Shown here one piece after another: positions 1 to 5,776 of a stretch of 5,776 bases of DNA. The notes under the pieces are model-generated. The model saw nothing but the letters and a program-made list of their open reading frames with translations. It was not told where the DNA came from and ran no database searches. Each line of letters opens with the position of its first letter. The stretch's first letter is position 1. A program made the position numbers and the translations under genes. This DNA is from Chloroflexota bacterium (GTDB lineage: Bacteria > Chloroflexota > Anaerolineae > UBA7937), in assembly GCA_003453555.1 (NCBI GenBank), contig DMLA01000178.1:1-5776 (forward strand). Direction: 5' to 3'.

Positions 1-11
1 TGCAACAACCT

Positions 12-37
12 GTAGGTAGTAGTAGCGTAGGTAGTAG
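12..37. repeat. 11-bp direct repeat, two copies, 15-bp period
   Basis: The sequence GTAGGTAGTAG occurs exactly at 12-22 and again at 27-37, separated by TAGC. The second copy ends on the first base of the palindrome at 37-69. The repeat lies in the leader of the permease operon. It might be a tandem protein-binding site, the degenerate tail of the gene upstream of the window, or a simple TAG-rich slippage product. Nothing in the sequence decides between these. Confidence 0.6.
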
Positions 38-69
38 CCATGTAGCCCTCATCATGAGGGCTACATGGC
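37..69. repeat. Perfect 33-bp palindrome / stem-loop upstream of the permease operon
   Basis: The left arm GCCATGTAGCCCTCAT (37-52) is the exact reverse complement of ATGAGGGCTACATGGC (54-69), around a single central C at 53. As RNA it would fold into a 15-bp stem with a 3-nt loop. No T-tract follows on either strand, so it does not look like a standard intrinsic terminator. It ends 57 bp before the first permease start. In ABC transporter operons, stem-loops between the binding-protein gene and the permease genes often protect upstream mRNA and lower permease expression. That role is possible here if a binding-protein gene lies upstream, but that gene is not in the window. A symmetric operator is the main alternative. 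Confidence 0.75.
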
Positions 70-126
70 CTGGTATCATCGATCATTATCTCTTATCACG
101 ACTAGTTTGGAGCAGGGGTTGAGAAG

Positions 127-1089
127 ATGCTGAAGTTCATTGTTAATCGGTGTTTGTGGGCTATCCCGGTGCTCATCATGGTCACGTTGGTGACCTTCAC
201 CTGTATGCAACTAGTGCCCGGGGGGCCTTTCACCGCCGGGGCTTCGGGGAGACCTATACCTCCGGATATCCGAGCCAACATGGAGGCCAAGTACGGCTTG
301 GACCAGCCGGCCTGGAAGCAGTATTTAAGATATATGGAGAGGCTGCTCCTCCATTTCGATTTCGGCCCCTCCTACCGTAAGCCGGGGAGGACCATCAATC
401 AGATCATGTTCGGCAGGGATTTCTGGAAGGACCCCATCCATGCGCCGGTGATGGTATCGGCCCAGGTGGGGATTGTCTCTTTGGCTATCGCCATAGGCAT
501 AGGGATACCTTTGGGGATCGTCTCTGCCCTGAAGCAGAACACCATGATAGATTACGTAGCCATGTTCTTCTCCATGCTGGGGGTCTCCATCCCCAACTTC
601 GTCTTAGGGGCCATGCTCATCGTGTTCTTCTGCCTGACTTTACATTGGTTCCCAGCCTATGGGTGGGGGGAGTCGCCGTTGCAGGTGATTATGCCGGCCA
701 TCACCCTGGGGACGGGAGGGACGGCTTTCATCGCCCGTCTCACTCGGGCCAGTATGTTGGAGACGATCCGTCAGGATTATATCCGCACCGCTCGGGCCAA
801 AGGCTTGAGGGAGCGGGCGGTGATAATGGGCCACGCCCTAAAGAACTCTCTCATCCCCGTGACCACTATCCTGGGGCCCCTCACCGCGGCCTGGCTGACC
901 GGCTCTTTCTTGGTGGAATGGGTCTTTTCCATCCCGGGGATAGGGAAGTTCTTCGTCACCAGCATCGGCGATAGGGATTACCTCCTCATCATGGGGGTCA
1001 TCATGGTTTACGCTGTGGCCTTGATCTTCTTCAACCTGGTGGTGGACATCAGTTACGCTTTCTTAGATCCGCGTATTCGATACGATTAG
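127..1089 (+). CDS. ABC transporter permease, DppB/OppB type
   Basis: This is a 320-residue inner-membrane subunit of a dipeptide/oligopeptide-type ABC importer, close to the usual DppB length. An N-terminal helix (about residues 9-29) is followed by the large extracytoplasmic loop typical of DppB, with PGGPF at 31-35 and YGLDQP at 56-61. Five further hydrophobic segments lie at about 105-130, 140-170, 185-205, 245-265 and 288-310. The cytoplasmic EAA loop that docks onto the ATPase is clear at 221-244 (TARAKGL through NSLIP). The C-terminus DPRIRYD is characteristic of the family. The start is ATG 127, preceded by AGGGG at 114-118 with 8 nt spacing. The gene ends 12 bp before the DppC-like gene, with which it would form the transmembrane heterodimer. 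The family includes peptide, nickel and oligosaccharide importers, so the substrate cannot be read from this subunit. The GH36 gene downstream makes a sugar plausible. Confidence 0.95.
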   Translation: MLKFIVNRCLWAIPVLIMVTLVTFTCMQLVPGGPFTAGASGRPIPPDIRANMEAKYGLDQPAWKQYLRYMERLLLHFDFGPSYRKPGRTINQIMFGRDFWKDPIHAPVMVSAQVGIVSLAIAIGIGIPLGIVSALKQNTMIDYVAMFFSMLGVSIPNFVLGAMLIVFFCLTLHWFPAYGWGESPLQVIMPAITLGTGGTAFIARLTRASMLETIRQDYIRTARAKGLRERAVIMGHALKNSLIPVTTILGPLTAAWLTGSFLVEWVFSIPGIGKFFVTSIGDRDYLLIMGVIMVYAVALIFFNLVVDISYAFLDPRIRYD

Positions 1090-1101
1090 GAAGGTGGGGA
1101 G

Positions 1102-2031
1102 ATGACGGTACTAGAGAGAGGTCGAAGGGTCGGAGGGCCACCACCGGCCGTACCGGTGGAGATGGAGTTGGCTCGCCCCTCGGTGAGCCTCTGGCGGGAT
1201 GCTTGGCACCGGTTGCTGAGAAACAGGATGGCGGTGGTGGGGGGGGTGCTCATCCTCCTGGTCGCTTTTGGGGCTATCTTTGCCCCTTGGGTGGCTCCTT
1301 ACAGTTACAAGGAGACCGATTACGCCAATAACCGTATAGGTCCCCACTGGCCGGACCATATCATGGGCACCGATAAGTTGGGACGGGATGTTTTCAGCCG
1401 CGTCATCTGGGGCGGACGGGTCTCCCTTACGGTGGGCTTCGTGGGCTCCTTGACCGCCCTGGTCATCGGGTTATCTTTTGGCTCGGTCTCCGGTTATCTG
1501 GGAGGCCGCATCGATAACTACATGATGCGGTTTGTGGATGTGATGTACGCCTTTCCCACCCTCCTCTTCGTCATCCTCATCATGGTGGTCCTGGGGCCTG
1601 GACTGGTCAATATCTTCATCGGCATAGGGGCCGTGGGCTGGATGGGGATGGCCCGTTTGGTGCGGGGGCAGTTTCTTTCCCTCAAGCAGAAGGATTACGT
1701 TGAGGCGGCACGGATGATCGGGGTTCGGCCGCTGGGGATCATCACCCGACATCTTCTGCCTAATAGTCTGGGCCCTGTTGTTGTGGCTCTCACTCTGGGC
1801 ATACCGGGTTTGATCCTAACTGAAGCGGTTTTGAGTTTTATCGGTCTAGGGGTACCCCCTCCCTTCCCCAGTTGGGGACAGATGGTCAACGAAGGGTGGA
1901 GGGGGTTGCGGGCTGTCCCTCATCTCACCATCTTCCCCGGTCTGGCCATCACCATTACTATGCTGGCTTTCAACTTCTTGGGTGATGGTCTGCGCGATGC
2001 CTTAGATCCGATGATGAGGGGGACTATGTAG
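1102..2031 (+). CDS. ABC transporter permease, DppC/OppC type
   Basis: This 309-residue protein is the second pore subunit of the importer and partner of the preceding DppB-like protein. A hydrophilic, proline-containing N-terminal tail (1-30) leads to the DppC-type amphipathic segment WRDAWHRLLRNRMAV (31-45) and a first membrane helix (about 44-66). The family signature GTDKLGRDVFSR is at 89-100. Further helices lie at about 105-130, 150-178, 222-248 and 272-295. The EAA loop is at 201-222 (EAARMIGVRPLG through LLPNS). The C-terminus NFLGDGLRDALDP (291-303) is diagnostic of DppC/OppC. The start ATG 1102 has AGGAAGG at 1088-1094, 7 nt away and overlapping the stop of the upstream gene, which implies co-transcription and probably coupled translation. 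An unbroken run of eight G (1239-1246) lies within the first membrane helix codons. No DppD/DppF ATPase gene follows; a terminator-like hairpin does. Confidence 0.95.
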   Translation: MTVLERGRRVGGPPPAVPVEMELARPSVSLWRDAWHRLLRNRMAVVGGVLILLVAFGAIFAPWVAPYSYKETDYANNRIGPHWPDHIMGTDKLGRDVFSRVIWGGRVSLTVGFVGSLTALVIGLSFGSVSGYLGGRIDNYMMRFVDVMYAFPTLLFVILIMVVLGPGLVNIFIGIGAVGWMGMARLVRGQFLSLKQKDYVEAARMIGVRPLGIITRHLLPNSLGPVVVALTLGIPGLILTEAVLSFIGLGVPPPFPSWGQMVNEGWRGLRAVPHLTIFPGLAITITMLAFNFLGDGLRDALDPMMRGTM

Positions 2032-2077
2032 TCGGACTGGGCGATGCGGTTGGGGACCTTTTGATTTGATGGTTTGG

Positions 2078-2115
2078 AAATGAGAGGCGGGCGAGGGGGG
2101 CCGCCTCTCATTTTT
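2078..2115 (+). terminator. Intrinsic terminator (or attenuator) after the permease genes
   Basis: A 13-bp perfect stem pairs AAATGAGAGGCGG (2078-2090) with CCGCCTCTCATTT (2101-2113) around a 10-nt loop. It runs into five T at 2111-2115, the standard form of a Rho-independent terminator. It lies 46 bp after the DppC-like stop codon and would end the permease transcript. The T-tract is immediately followed by the Shine-Dalgarno of the next gene, so that gene must be read either by read-through or from a promoter whose transcript contains, or starts at, this hairpin. Confidence 0.8.
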
Positions 2116-2124
2116 GGAGGGAGG
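2116..2124 (+). promoter_or_regulatory. Shine-Dalgarno of the lipoprotein gene, abutting the terminator T-tract
   Basis: GGAGGGAGG holds two overlapping Shine-Dalgarno cores. GGAGG at 2116-2120 sits 5 nt before ATG 2126 and decides that start. A TTG in the same frame at 2114 would begin inside the T-tract and the Shine-Dalgarno itself, and is not credible. The site begins on the base right after the terminator's last T. Confidence 0.75.
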
Positions 2125-2125
2125 T

Positions 2126-3865
2126 ATGGGTAAGAGGGGAAGGTTTCTGGCTTTGTTGCTCCTCCTAGGGGTCGTTTTAGGGGGGTGTGCCGGGCCTCGG
2201 ACCACGCCTCGAGCCTCTCCCGATTGGAGCAAGGGGCAGCCGGTAGGGATGAGTGCCCTTAACCAGCCGGTAGCCATCCAGGCTGGCGAGGGCGTGGTCT
2301 ATTTGACCTGGGTGGATGGGGAGCATAGGCTCCACTGGGCCCAGTTGGATGAGAAAGGGCGGGTCGTAGCGGATAAGAGCCTCGATTTGCCCACTCGATC
2401 CTCTCAGAGGCCGAGGCTCCTTTTAGACCCCCAGGGGAGGCTCCACCTCTTTTGGATCGCCAGTAAGGAAGAAGGTCAGGGCCTCTACTACGTACAGTTA
2501 AGCGCCTCAGGCGAGATCATCTCTGACCCTCTTCTCCTCTCCTTGCCGGGGATGGAGGTGGGTTATGTGGCTTCAGGTTTTAGCGCCCAAGGCCAGATCG
2601 AACTCTTTTGGTCTCAAGCCGCTTATGGGCGACCCGGCGTATATAACCTGACTATCGATCCTGAGAGTTTGGTGACTTCGCCCAATAGCCTCATCGCCTC
2701 TCGAGGGATAGCCCCCACTTTGCAAGTGGACCAGGAGGGAACTTTCCACCTCTCTTGGCTTGAGCGGCCCGTCTATGACACCCGCCAGATATATTATGCC
2801 ACCTTCGATCCAGAGAGGAGGGTCTTGGGAGAGGTTATAGGGATCGCTGAGGTAGTCCTCCGCGGGGGACAGATCATGGTCGGCCCAGTTCTGGGACTCG
2901 ATCTCAAGAATGGCTATATCTTTTGGTCTATAGAACAGAGGGGACGGGCGGTGAGCGGCGATACCTTCTACGCCACTTTTCCCCTAGGAAGGCCCGTGGA
3001 AAGTGTGGTGATGGGGTTGCGGGTACCCCCCACAGAGAGGCCACGATACGATCCCTATGCAGGGGAGTACGATTATCATCTCTTGGCCTCCCAGGAAGGG
3101 GCTGTCTCCACTTTTTTGAGCCGGCCCTGGGTGGTAGATGGTCAGAGGTCGGAGTTGCCGGTGGTCGTTAGCATAAACATCTCCACCAGGCTGGGTGAAC
3201 ATCTCCAGATCGCTATGCTCGTCCTCTCCCAGGGCCAGTTGAAAGGGTACCAGGTCGTCACCGCCACAAAGATGGCTTCCTTGACCCCCCATATCGTCGC
3301 CGACCCGAGGCTGGGTCTCCATCTGGCTTGGATCGATACCGCAGGTTTTGAAGAATACCAGGTTTTGTACGCTAGCACCTCGCCGCAGGTGAAGGAGGTG
3401 CTGAACAGGATCACCCTGGCCGATGTAGTAGACAAAGGTGGCGATCTGATAACGGCTCTCTTTTTAGTCGTCGGTTTTGCCCCGGTGCTCATAGCCTGGA
3501 TTGTTCTTCCCTTGGCTTTGCTTTTGATTTTCTACTTCTTGACGGGACAGGGCGAGTTGACGACCTTGGGAGCCTGGGTGGCCCTGGGCGTGGCTATGCT
3601 TGTGCAACTCTTGGCTATGATCTTTATCAGCCCCGGTGGACGAGATCTCCTTCCCCTCTTGGCTATATCTATGCCCCAGGTAGCGCCGCTCTTCACCAGC
3701 CGGCTCTTTCCTATACTTTTGGCGATCCTGGGCTTAGGGGCGATGGCTTTTTACCTCAGGCGGACCAGAAGTCGGTCGCTTTTTGGCGCTTTCTTCGTCT
3801 TCGCTTTCACCGCTGGCATACTTCGTCTCTTTCTCTTCGCTCTCATCCGTATGGGATACATCTAG
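2126..3865 (+). CDS. Predicted lipoprotein with beta-propeller-like exterior and polytopic C-terminal membrane domain
   Basis: I do not recognise a named family for this 579-residue protein. Residues 1-20 are a type II signal peptide (basic GKRGR, then a leucine-rich core), and LGGC puts the lipidated cysteine at 21. Residues about 54-420 contain degenerate repeats of the form D-x-x-G-x-hydrophobic-x-W followed by a YY/YA strand. The tryptophans fall at 62, 110, 162, 211, 267 and 402, with a weaker unit near 316-352. This pattern resembles six or seven blades of a sialidase/BNR-like beta-propeller. No catalytic residues or canonical Asp-boxes stand out. From 441 on it is membrane protein: helices at about 441-473 (long, possibly two), 481-501, 527-544 and 551-575, with the basic loop RRTRSR (545-550) expected in the cytoplasm. 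Start ATG 2126 is set by GGAGG 5 nt upstream. Its position between a transporter and a glycosidase suggests surface binding or sensing of the substrate, but this is inference from context. Confidence 0.85.
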   Translation: MGKRGRFLALLLLLGVVLGGCAGPRTTPRASPDWSKGQPVGMSALNQPVAIQAGEGVVYLTWVDGEHRLHWAQLDEKGRVVADKSLDLPTRSSQRPRLLLDPQGRLHLFWIASKEEGQGLYYVQLSASGEIISDPLLLSLPGMEVGYVASGFSAQGQIELFWSQAAYGRPGVYNLTIDPESLVTSPNSLIASRGIAPTLQVDQEGTFHLSWLERPVYDTRQIYYATFDPERRVLGEVIGIAEVVLRGGQIMVGPVLGLDLKNGYIFWSIEQRGRAVSGDTFYATFPLGRPVESVVMGLRVPPTERPRYDPYAGEYDYHLLASQEGAVSTFLSRPWVVDGQRSELPVVVSINISTRLGEHLQIAMLVLSQGQLKGYQVVTATKMASLTPHIVADPRLGLHLAWIDTAGFEEYQVLYASTSPQVKEVLNRITLADVVDKGGDLITALFLVVGFAPVLIAWIVLPLALLLIFYFLTGQGELTTLGAWVALGVAMLVQLLAMIFISPGGRDLLPLLAISMPQVAPLFTSRLFPILLAILGLGAMAFYLRRTRSRSLFGAFFVFAFTAGILRLFLFALIRMGYI

Positions 3866-3898
3866 CATCGACGGAGGCCGCTCTCCTTGTTCTCATAT

Positions 3899-3924
3899 CG
3901 GGGGTCGCTTGCCCCCGCAGGGCA
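3899..3924 (+). promoter_or_regulatory. Two mutually exclusive GC-rich hairpins before the GH36 gene
   Basis: Hairpin A pairs CGGGGG (3899-3904) with CCCCCG (3912-3917) over a 7-nt loop. Hairpin B pairs TGCCC (3910-3914) with GGGCA (3920-3924) over a 5-nt loop. They share bases 3910-3917 and cannot form together. Neither is followed by a real T-tract, so neither is a clear terminator. They end 12 nt before the Shine-Dalgarno of the GH36 gene in a 78-bp gap that shows no convincing promoter. Hairpin A may be only a weak transcript-end or stabilising structure. Confidence 0.35.
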
Positions 3925-3936
3925 TTTGTGCGCGTG

Positions 3937-3942
3937 AGGAGG
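3937..3942 (+). promoter_or_regulatory. Shine-Dalgarno of the GH36 gene
   Basis: AGGAGG stands 1 nt before ATG 3944 and 4 nt before the adjacent in-frame ATG 3947, so the second ATG is the better spaced start. The frame is closed upstream by TGA at 3935-3937, so no earlier start is possible. A second AGGAGG at 3955-3960 lies 10 nt before an in-frame GTG at 3971, which is an alternative start. Confidence 0.55.
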
Positions 3943-3943
3943 G

Positions 3944-5776
3944 ATGATGGCTGTAGGAGGAAAGATCGATGTGGGACGCGTTCTTACAGTGGAGCCCTCG
4001 CGGGGCAGGATGGAGATCCGTCACCTTGGCCTTTTCATCAGGGGACTCACCGCGGAGGCGAAATACCGCGTGCAGGGAAAAGAGAAAACTCTCGGCCTCC
4101 GGGGGGATGTGGCCTATGGGGTAGGGGAGGATAGGGTTAGTCTCAGCGCCAAGAACGAGGATCTGAAACTCACCTGGCAGGCCTCGGTAAAGAAGGGCGT
4201 CCGTTTGCAATTGCGCCTCCTCAATGTGGGTCAACGACCCCTGGAAGTGTTTGAACTTTCCCCTTTTCTTCTCTCCAGCGACCAAGGGAGGTTGAATCTA
4301 GGTTCCCCCAAGGGTTGGTCTTTCTACCAGAACGGTTGGCAGTCCTGGTCGCCCAGTTTCGCCCGTCATCTGGATAACGGTCACTATGTAACTCCCGGGA
4401 CGGAGGAGTATCGCCTTCAGCATGAGCCTTACCCTTTACCCCTGGCCCCCAAGACCCTAGTGAGCCATGGGATGACCGTCCTCCACAACCGCACCTCCAG
4501 ATTTTCGCTTCTCCTGGGCTTCACCAGCGCCAGGGAGCAGATGGCCGAGATACGACTGGAGGTGGAGGGTCTCCGCTTTCGGCGTCTGGCTGCCACCGCC
4601 TATGCCGATGGGGTGCGCCTCCATCCCGGGGAGCAGATTTCCTCGGAGGAACTTCTGGTAAGGGGGGGGCGTGACCCCATCTCTCTTCTGGAAGGGTATG
4701 CTCAGGCTTTGGGGGAGAATATGGGGGCCCGAAAGGCGAAGGAGATACCTACCGGTTGGTGTTCTTGGTACTATTTCTACGGCGAGAACGGTGCCCGTGA
4801 GACCCTTTCTAACGCCAAGGGGGCGGGCGATCTGCCTCTTGACTATTTCCTCATCGACGATGGACACCAAGAAGAGATAGGGGATTGGCTAATTACCGAT
4901 GGGGGGAAGTTCCCTCAGGGGATGAAGCGGCTAAGGGGGGAGATAAGAGCCTCTGCTCGGAGGGCTGGTTTGTGGATAGCCCCTTTTGCTATGAGTTCCC
5001 GGTCTCGCCTCTACAAAGAGCACCCCGATTGGGTGCTCCGGGATGAGGGGGGTGGGCCGGTCGTCGCCTGGCACCACAGGGCGGTCCCCATATACGCCTT
5101 GGATCTCACCCATCCAGAGGTAAAGACGTGGCTGAAAGAGTTGTTTCGCATCTTGAGCGATGATTGGGGTTACGATCTCTTCAAGGTCGACTTCCTTTAC
5201 GCAGGGGCCCTGGAGGGCCGCCGGTACGATCCCCAGGCCACTCGGGCCCAGGCTTTCCGCCAGGGGCTAGAGATCATCCGGGAGGCGGTGGGCGATAAGT
5301 TCCTTTTGGGGTGTGGCGCTCCCTGGGGGCCGGCGGTGGGTTTGGTGGATGGGATGCGTATAGGGCCTGATGTGGCGGCTCATTGGCGGCCCTTGTGGGG
5401 AGACCTATCTTCTCCCTCTGTCCGTAACGCCCTCCGCAACGTCATGGCTCGTTATTTTATGCATGGCTGGCTCTGGACGAACGACCCCGATTGTGTCTTA
5501 GTGCGCCCTCGAGGGGAGGAATCGAACCTGAAGTTGAACGAGATGCGGACCCTGGTTTCAATAGTGGGTTTGGCAGGGGGGAGTGTTTTTTCAGGCGACG
5601 ATCTACCATCTCTCGACAGAGGGAGGCGCAAATATTTGAAGCGGATCCTCCCTCCCTATGGACGGGCGGCCAAGCCTTGCGATCTCTTCCAGAAAGAGTT
5701 GCCCTCTGTCTTCGCCCTTCCCATAGAGGCCGAGTATGGCCGGTGGATGGTGGCTGCCTTCATCAACTGGGCCGAT
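3944..5776 (+). CDS. Glycoside hydrolase family 36, alpha-galactosidase type (3' end cut by window)
   Basis: The reading frame is open for 611 codons to the window edge. GH36 enzymes are retaining glycosidases that mostly remove terminal alpha-linked galactose (melibiose, raffinose, galactomannan side chains). An N-terminal beta-sandwich domain carries the family motif GWQSWSP (131-137). The (beta/alpha)8 barrel begins near GWCSWYYF (271-278) and continues with LIDDGHQ (303-309), LWIAPF (343-348) and FKVDF with nucleophile Asp416. CGAPWG follows at 457-462, then RIGPDV (472-477) with acid/base Asp476. The 60-residue gap between the two aspartates equals that of Thermotoga maritima GalA (Asp327/Asp387), and IDD, Lys414 and Arg472 match galactose-binding positions. 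GGSVFSGDDL lies around residue 545. The N-terminal part is about 89 residues longer than in that enzyme. The missing piece is the last part of the C-terminal beta-sandwich, perhaps 30 or more residues. There is no signal peptide, so it should be cytoplasmic. Numbering is from ATG 3944; ATG 3947 may be the true start. Other GH36 activities (alpha-N-acetylgalactosaminidase, raffinose-synthase-like transferases) cannot be excluded. Confidence 0.93.
   Translation, partial: MMAVGGKIDVGRVLTVEPSRGRMEIRHLGLFIRGLTAEAKYRVQGKEKTLGLRGDVAYGVGEDRVSLSAKNEDLKLTWQASVKKGVRLQLRLLNVGQRPLEVFELSPFLLSSDQGRLNLGSPKGWSFYQNGWQSWSPSFARHLDNGHYVTPGTEEYRLQHEPYPLPLAPKTLVSHGMTVLHNRTSRFSLLLGFTSAREQMAEIRLEVEGLRFRRLAATAYADGVRLHPGEQISSEELLVRGGRDPISLLEGYAQALGENMGARKAKEIPTGWCSWYYFYGENGARETLSNAKGAGDLPLDYFLIDDGHQEEIGDWLITDGGKFPQGMKRLRGEIRASARRAGLWIAPFAMSSRSRLYKEHPDWVLRDEGGGPVVAWHHRAVPIYALDLTHPEVKTWLKELFRILSDDWGYDLFKVDFLYAGALEGRRYDPQATRAQAFRQGLEIIREAVGDKFLLGCGAPWGPAVGLVDGMRIGPDVAAHWRPLWGDLSSPSVRNALRNVMARYFMHGWLWTNDPDCVLVRPRGEESNLKLNEMRTLVSIVGLAGGSVFSGDDLPSLDRGRRKYLKRILPPYGRAAKPCDLFQKELPSVFALPIEAEYGRWMVAAFINWAD

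Noticed and set aside
3..122. Open frame of 39 codons across the leader (frame 3), ending in TGA at 120-122
   Set aside because: It runs straight through the direct repeat and the palindrome and encodes a low-complexity GSSSVGSS stretch. Another frame reads CNNL then TAG at 13-15, so the end of the upstream gene cannot be placed.
70..126. Sigma-70-like promoter elements in the AT-richer stretch after the palindrome
   Set aside because: TATCAT and CATTAT resemble -10 boxes, but no -35 element at suitable spacing is convincing and the organism's consensus is unknown.
2032..2077. Separate promoter for the lipoprotein gene between the permease stop codon and the hairpin
   Set aside because: The stretch has T-rich words such as TTTTGATTTGAT but no recognisable -35/-10 pair, so I could not support a call.
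2104..2124. Possible sequestration of the lipoprotein Shine-Dalgarno by the terminator's CCTC bases
   Set aside because: Only about four base pairs can form, and they would have to compete with the perfect 13-bp stem.
3969..4124. 51-codon ORF starting at ATG 3969 with AGGAGG 8 nt upstream
   Set aside because: The Shine-Dalgarno spacing is good, but the ORF lies wholly inside the GH36 gene in another frame and its product is an Arg/Ser/Gly/Trp-rich shadow with no recognisable feature.
4457..4870. 137-codon open frame on the minus strand
   Set aside because: It is antisense to the GH36 gene across its conserved barrel start, whose motifs are plainly real on the + strand. The other long minus-strand frames opposite the permease and lipoprotein genes are shadows too.

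Overview
The window carries four protein genes, all on the + strand. In order they are two inner-membrane permeases of the dipeptide/oligopeptide (Dpp/Opp) ABC transporter type, a predicted lipoprotein with a beta-propeller-like exterior and a multi-pass membrane tail, and a glycoside hydrolase family 36 (alpha-galactosidase-type) enzyme that is cut by the right edge. Every gene has a purine-rich Shine-Dalgarno sequence. The DNA is moderately GC-rich with many AGG and ATA codons. These traits and the gene types would fit a Chloroflexota (Anaerolineae-like) or another deep-branching, possibly thermophilic, carbohydrate-using bacterium. That assignment is a weak guess: there is no rRNA or other marker gene here.

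Layout. Positions 1-126 are a non-coding leader with an 11-bp direct repeat (12-22 and 27-37) that runs into a perfect 33-bp palindrome (37-69). The DppB-like permease (127-1089) and DppC-like permease (1102-2031) are 12 bp apart and surely co-transcribed. A 94-bp gap follows. It holds a strong hairpin plus T-tract (2078-2115), which looks like an intrinsic terminator, and its T-tract directly abuts the Shine-Dalgarno of the lipoprotein gene (2126-3865). A 78-bp gap with two mutually exclusive short GC hairpins (3899-3924) separates that gene from the GH36 gene (3944 to beyond 5776).

How the parts may work together (inference). DppB and DppC form the translocation pore of an importer. Despite the family name, Opp/Dpp-type importers in several thermophiles move oligosaccharides. 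A cytoplasmic GH36 enzyme without a signal peptide would suit an operon that imports alpha-galactosides and splits them inside the cell. The substrate-binding protein and the two ATPases needed for a working transporter are not in the window. The lipoprotein has no function I can name. Its extracytoplasmic repeats suggest binding or sensing at the cell surface, and its C-terminal helices tie it into the membrane.

No RNA genes, insertion sequences, CRISPR arrays or origins are visible. The least ordinary items are the lipoprotein architecture and the terminator fused to its ribosome binding site.
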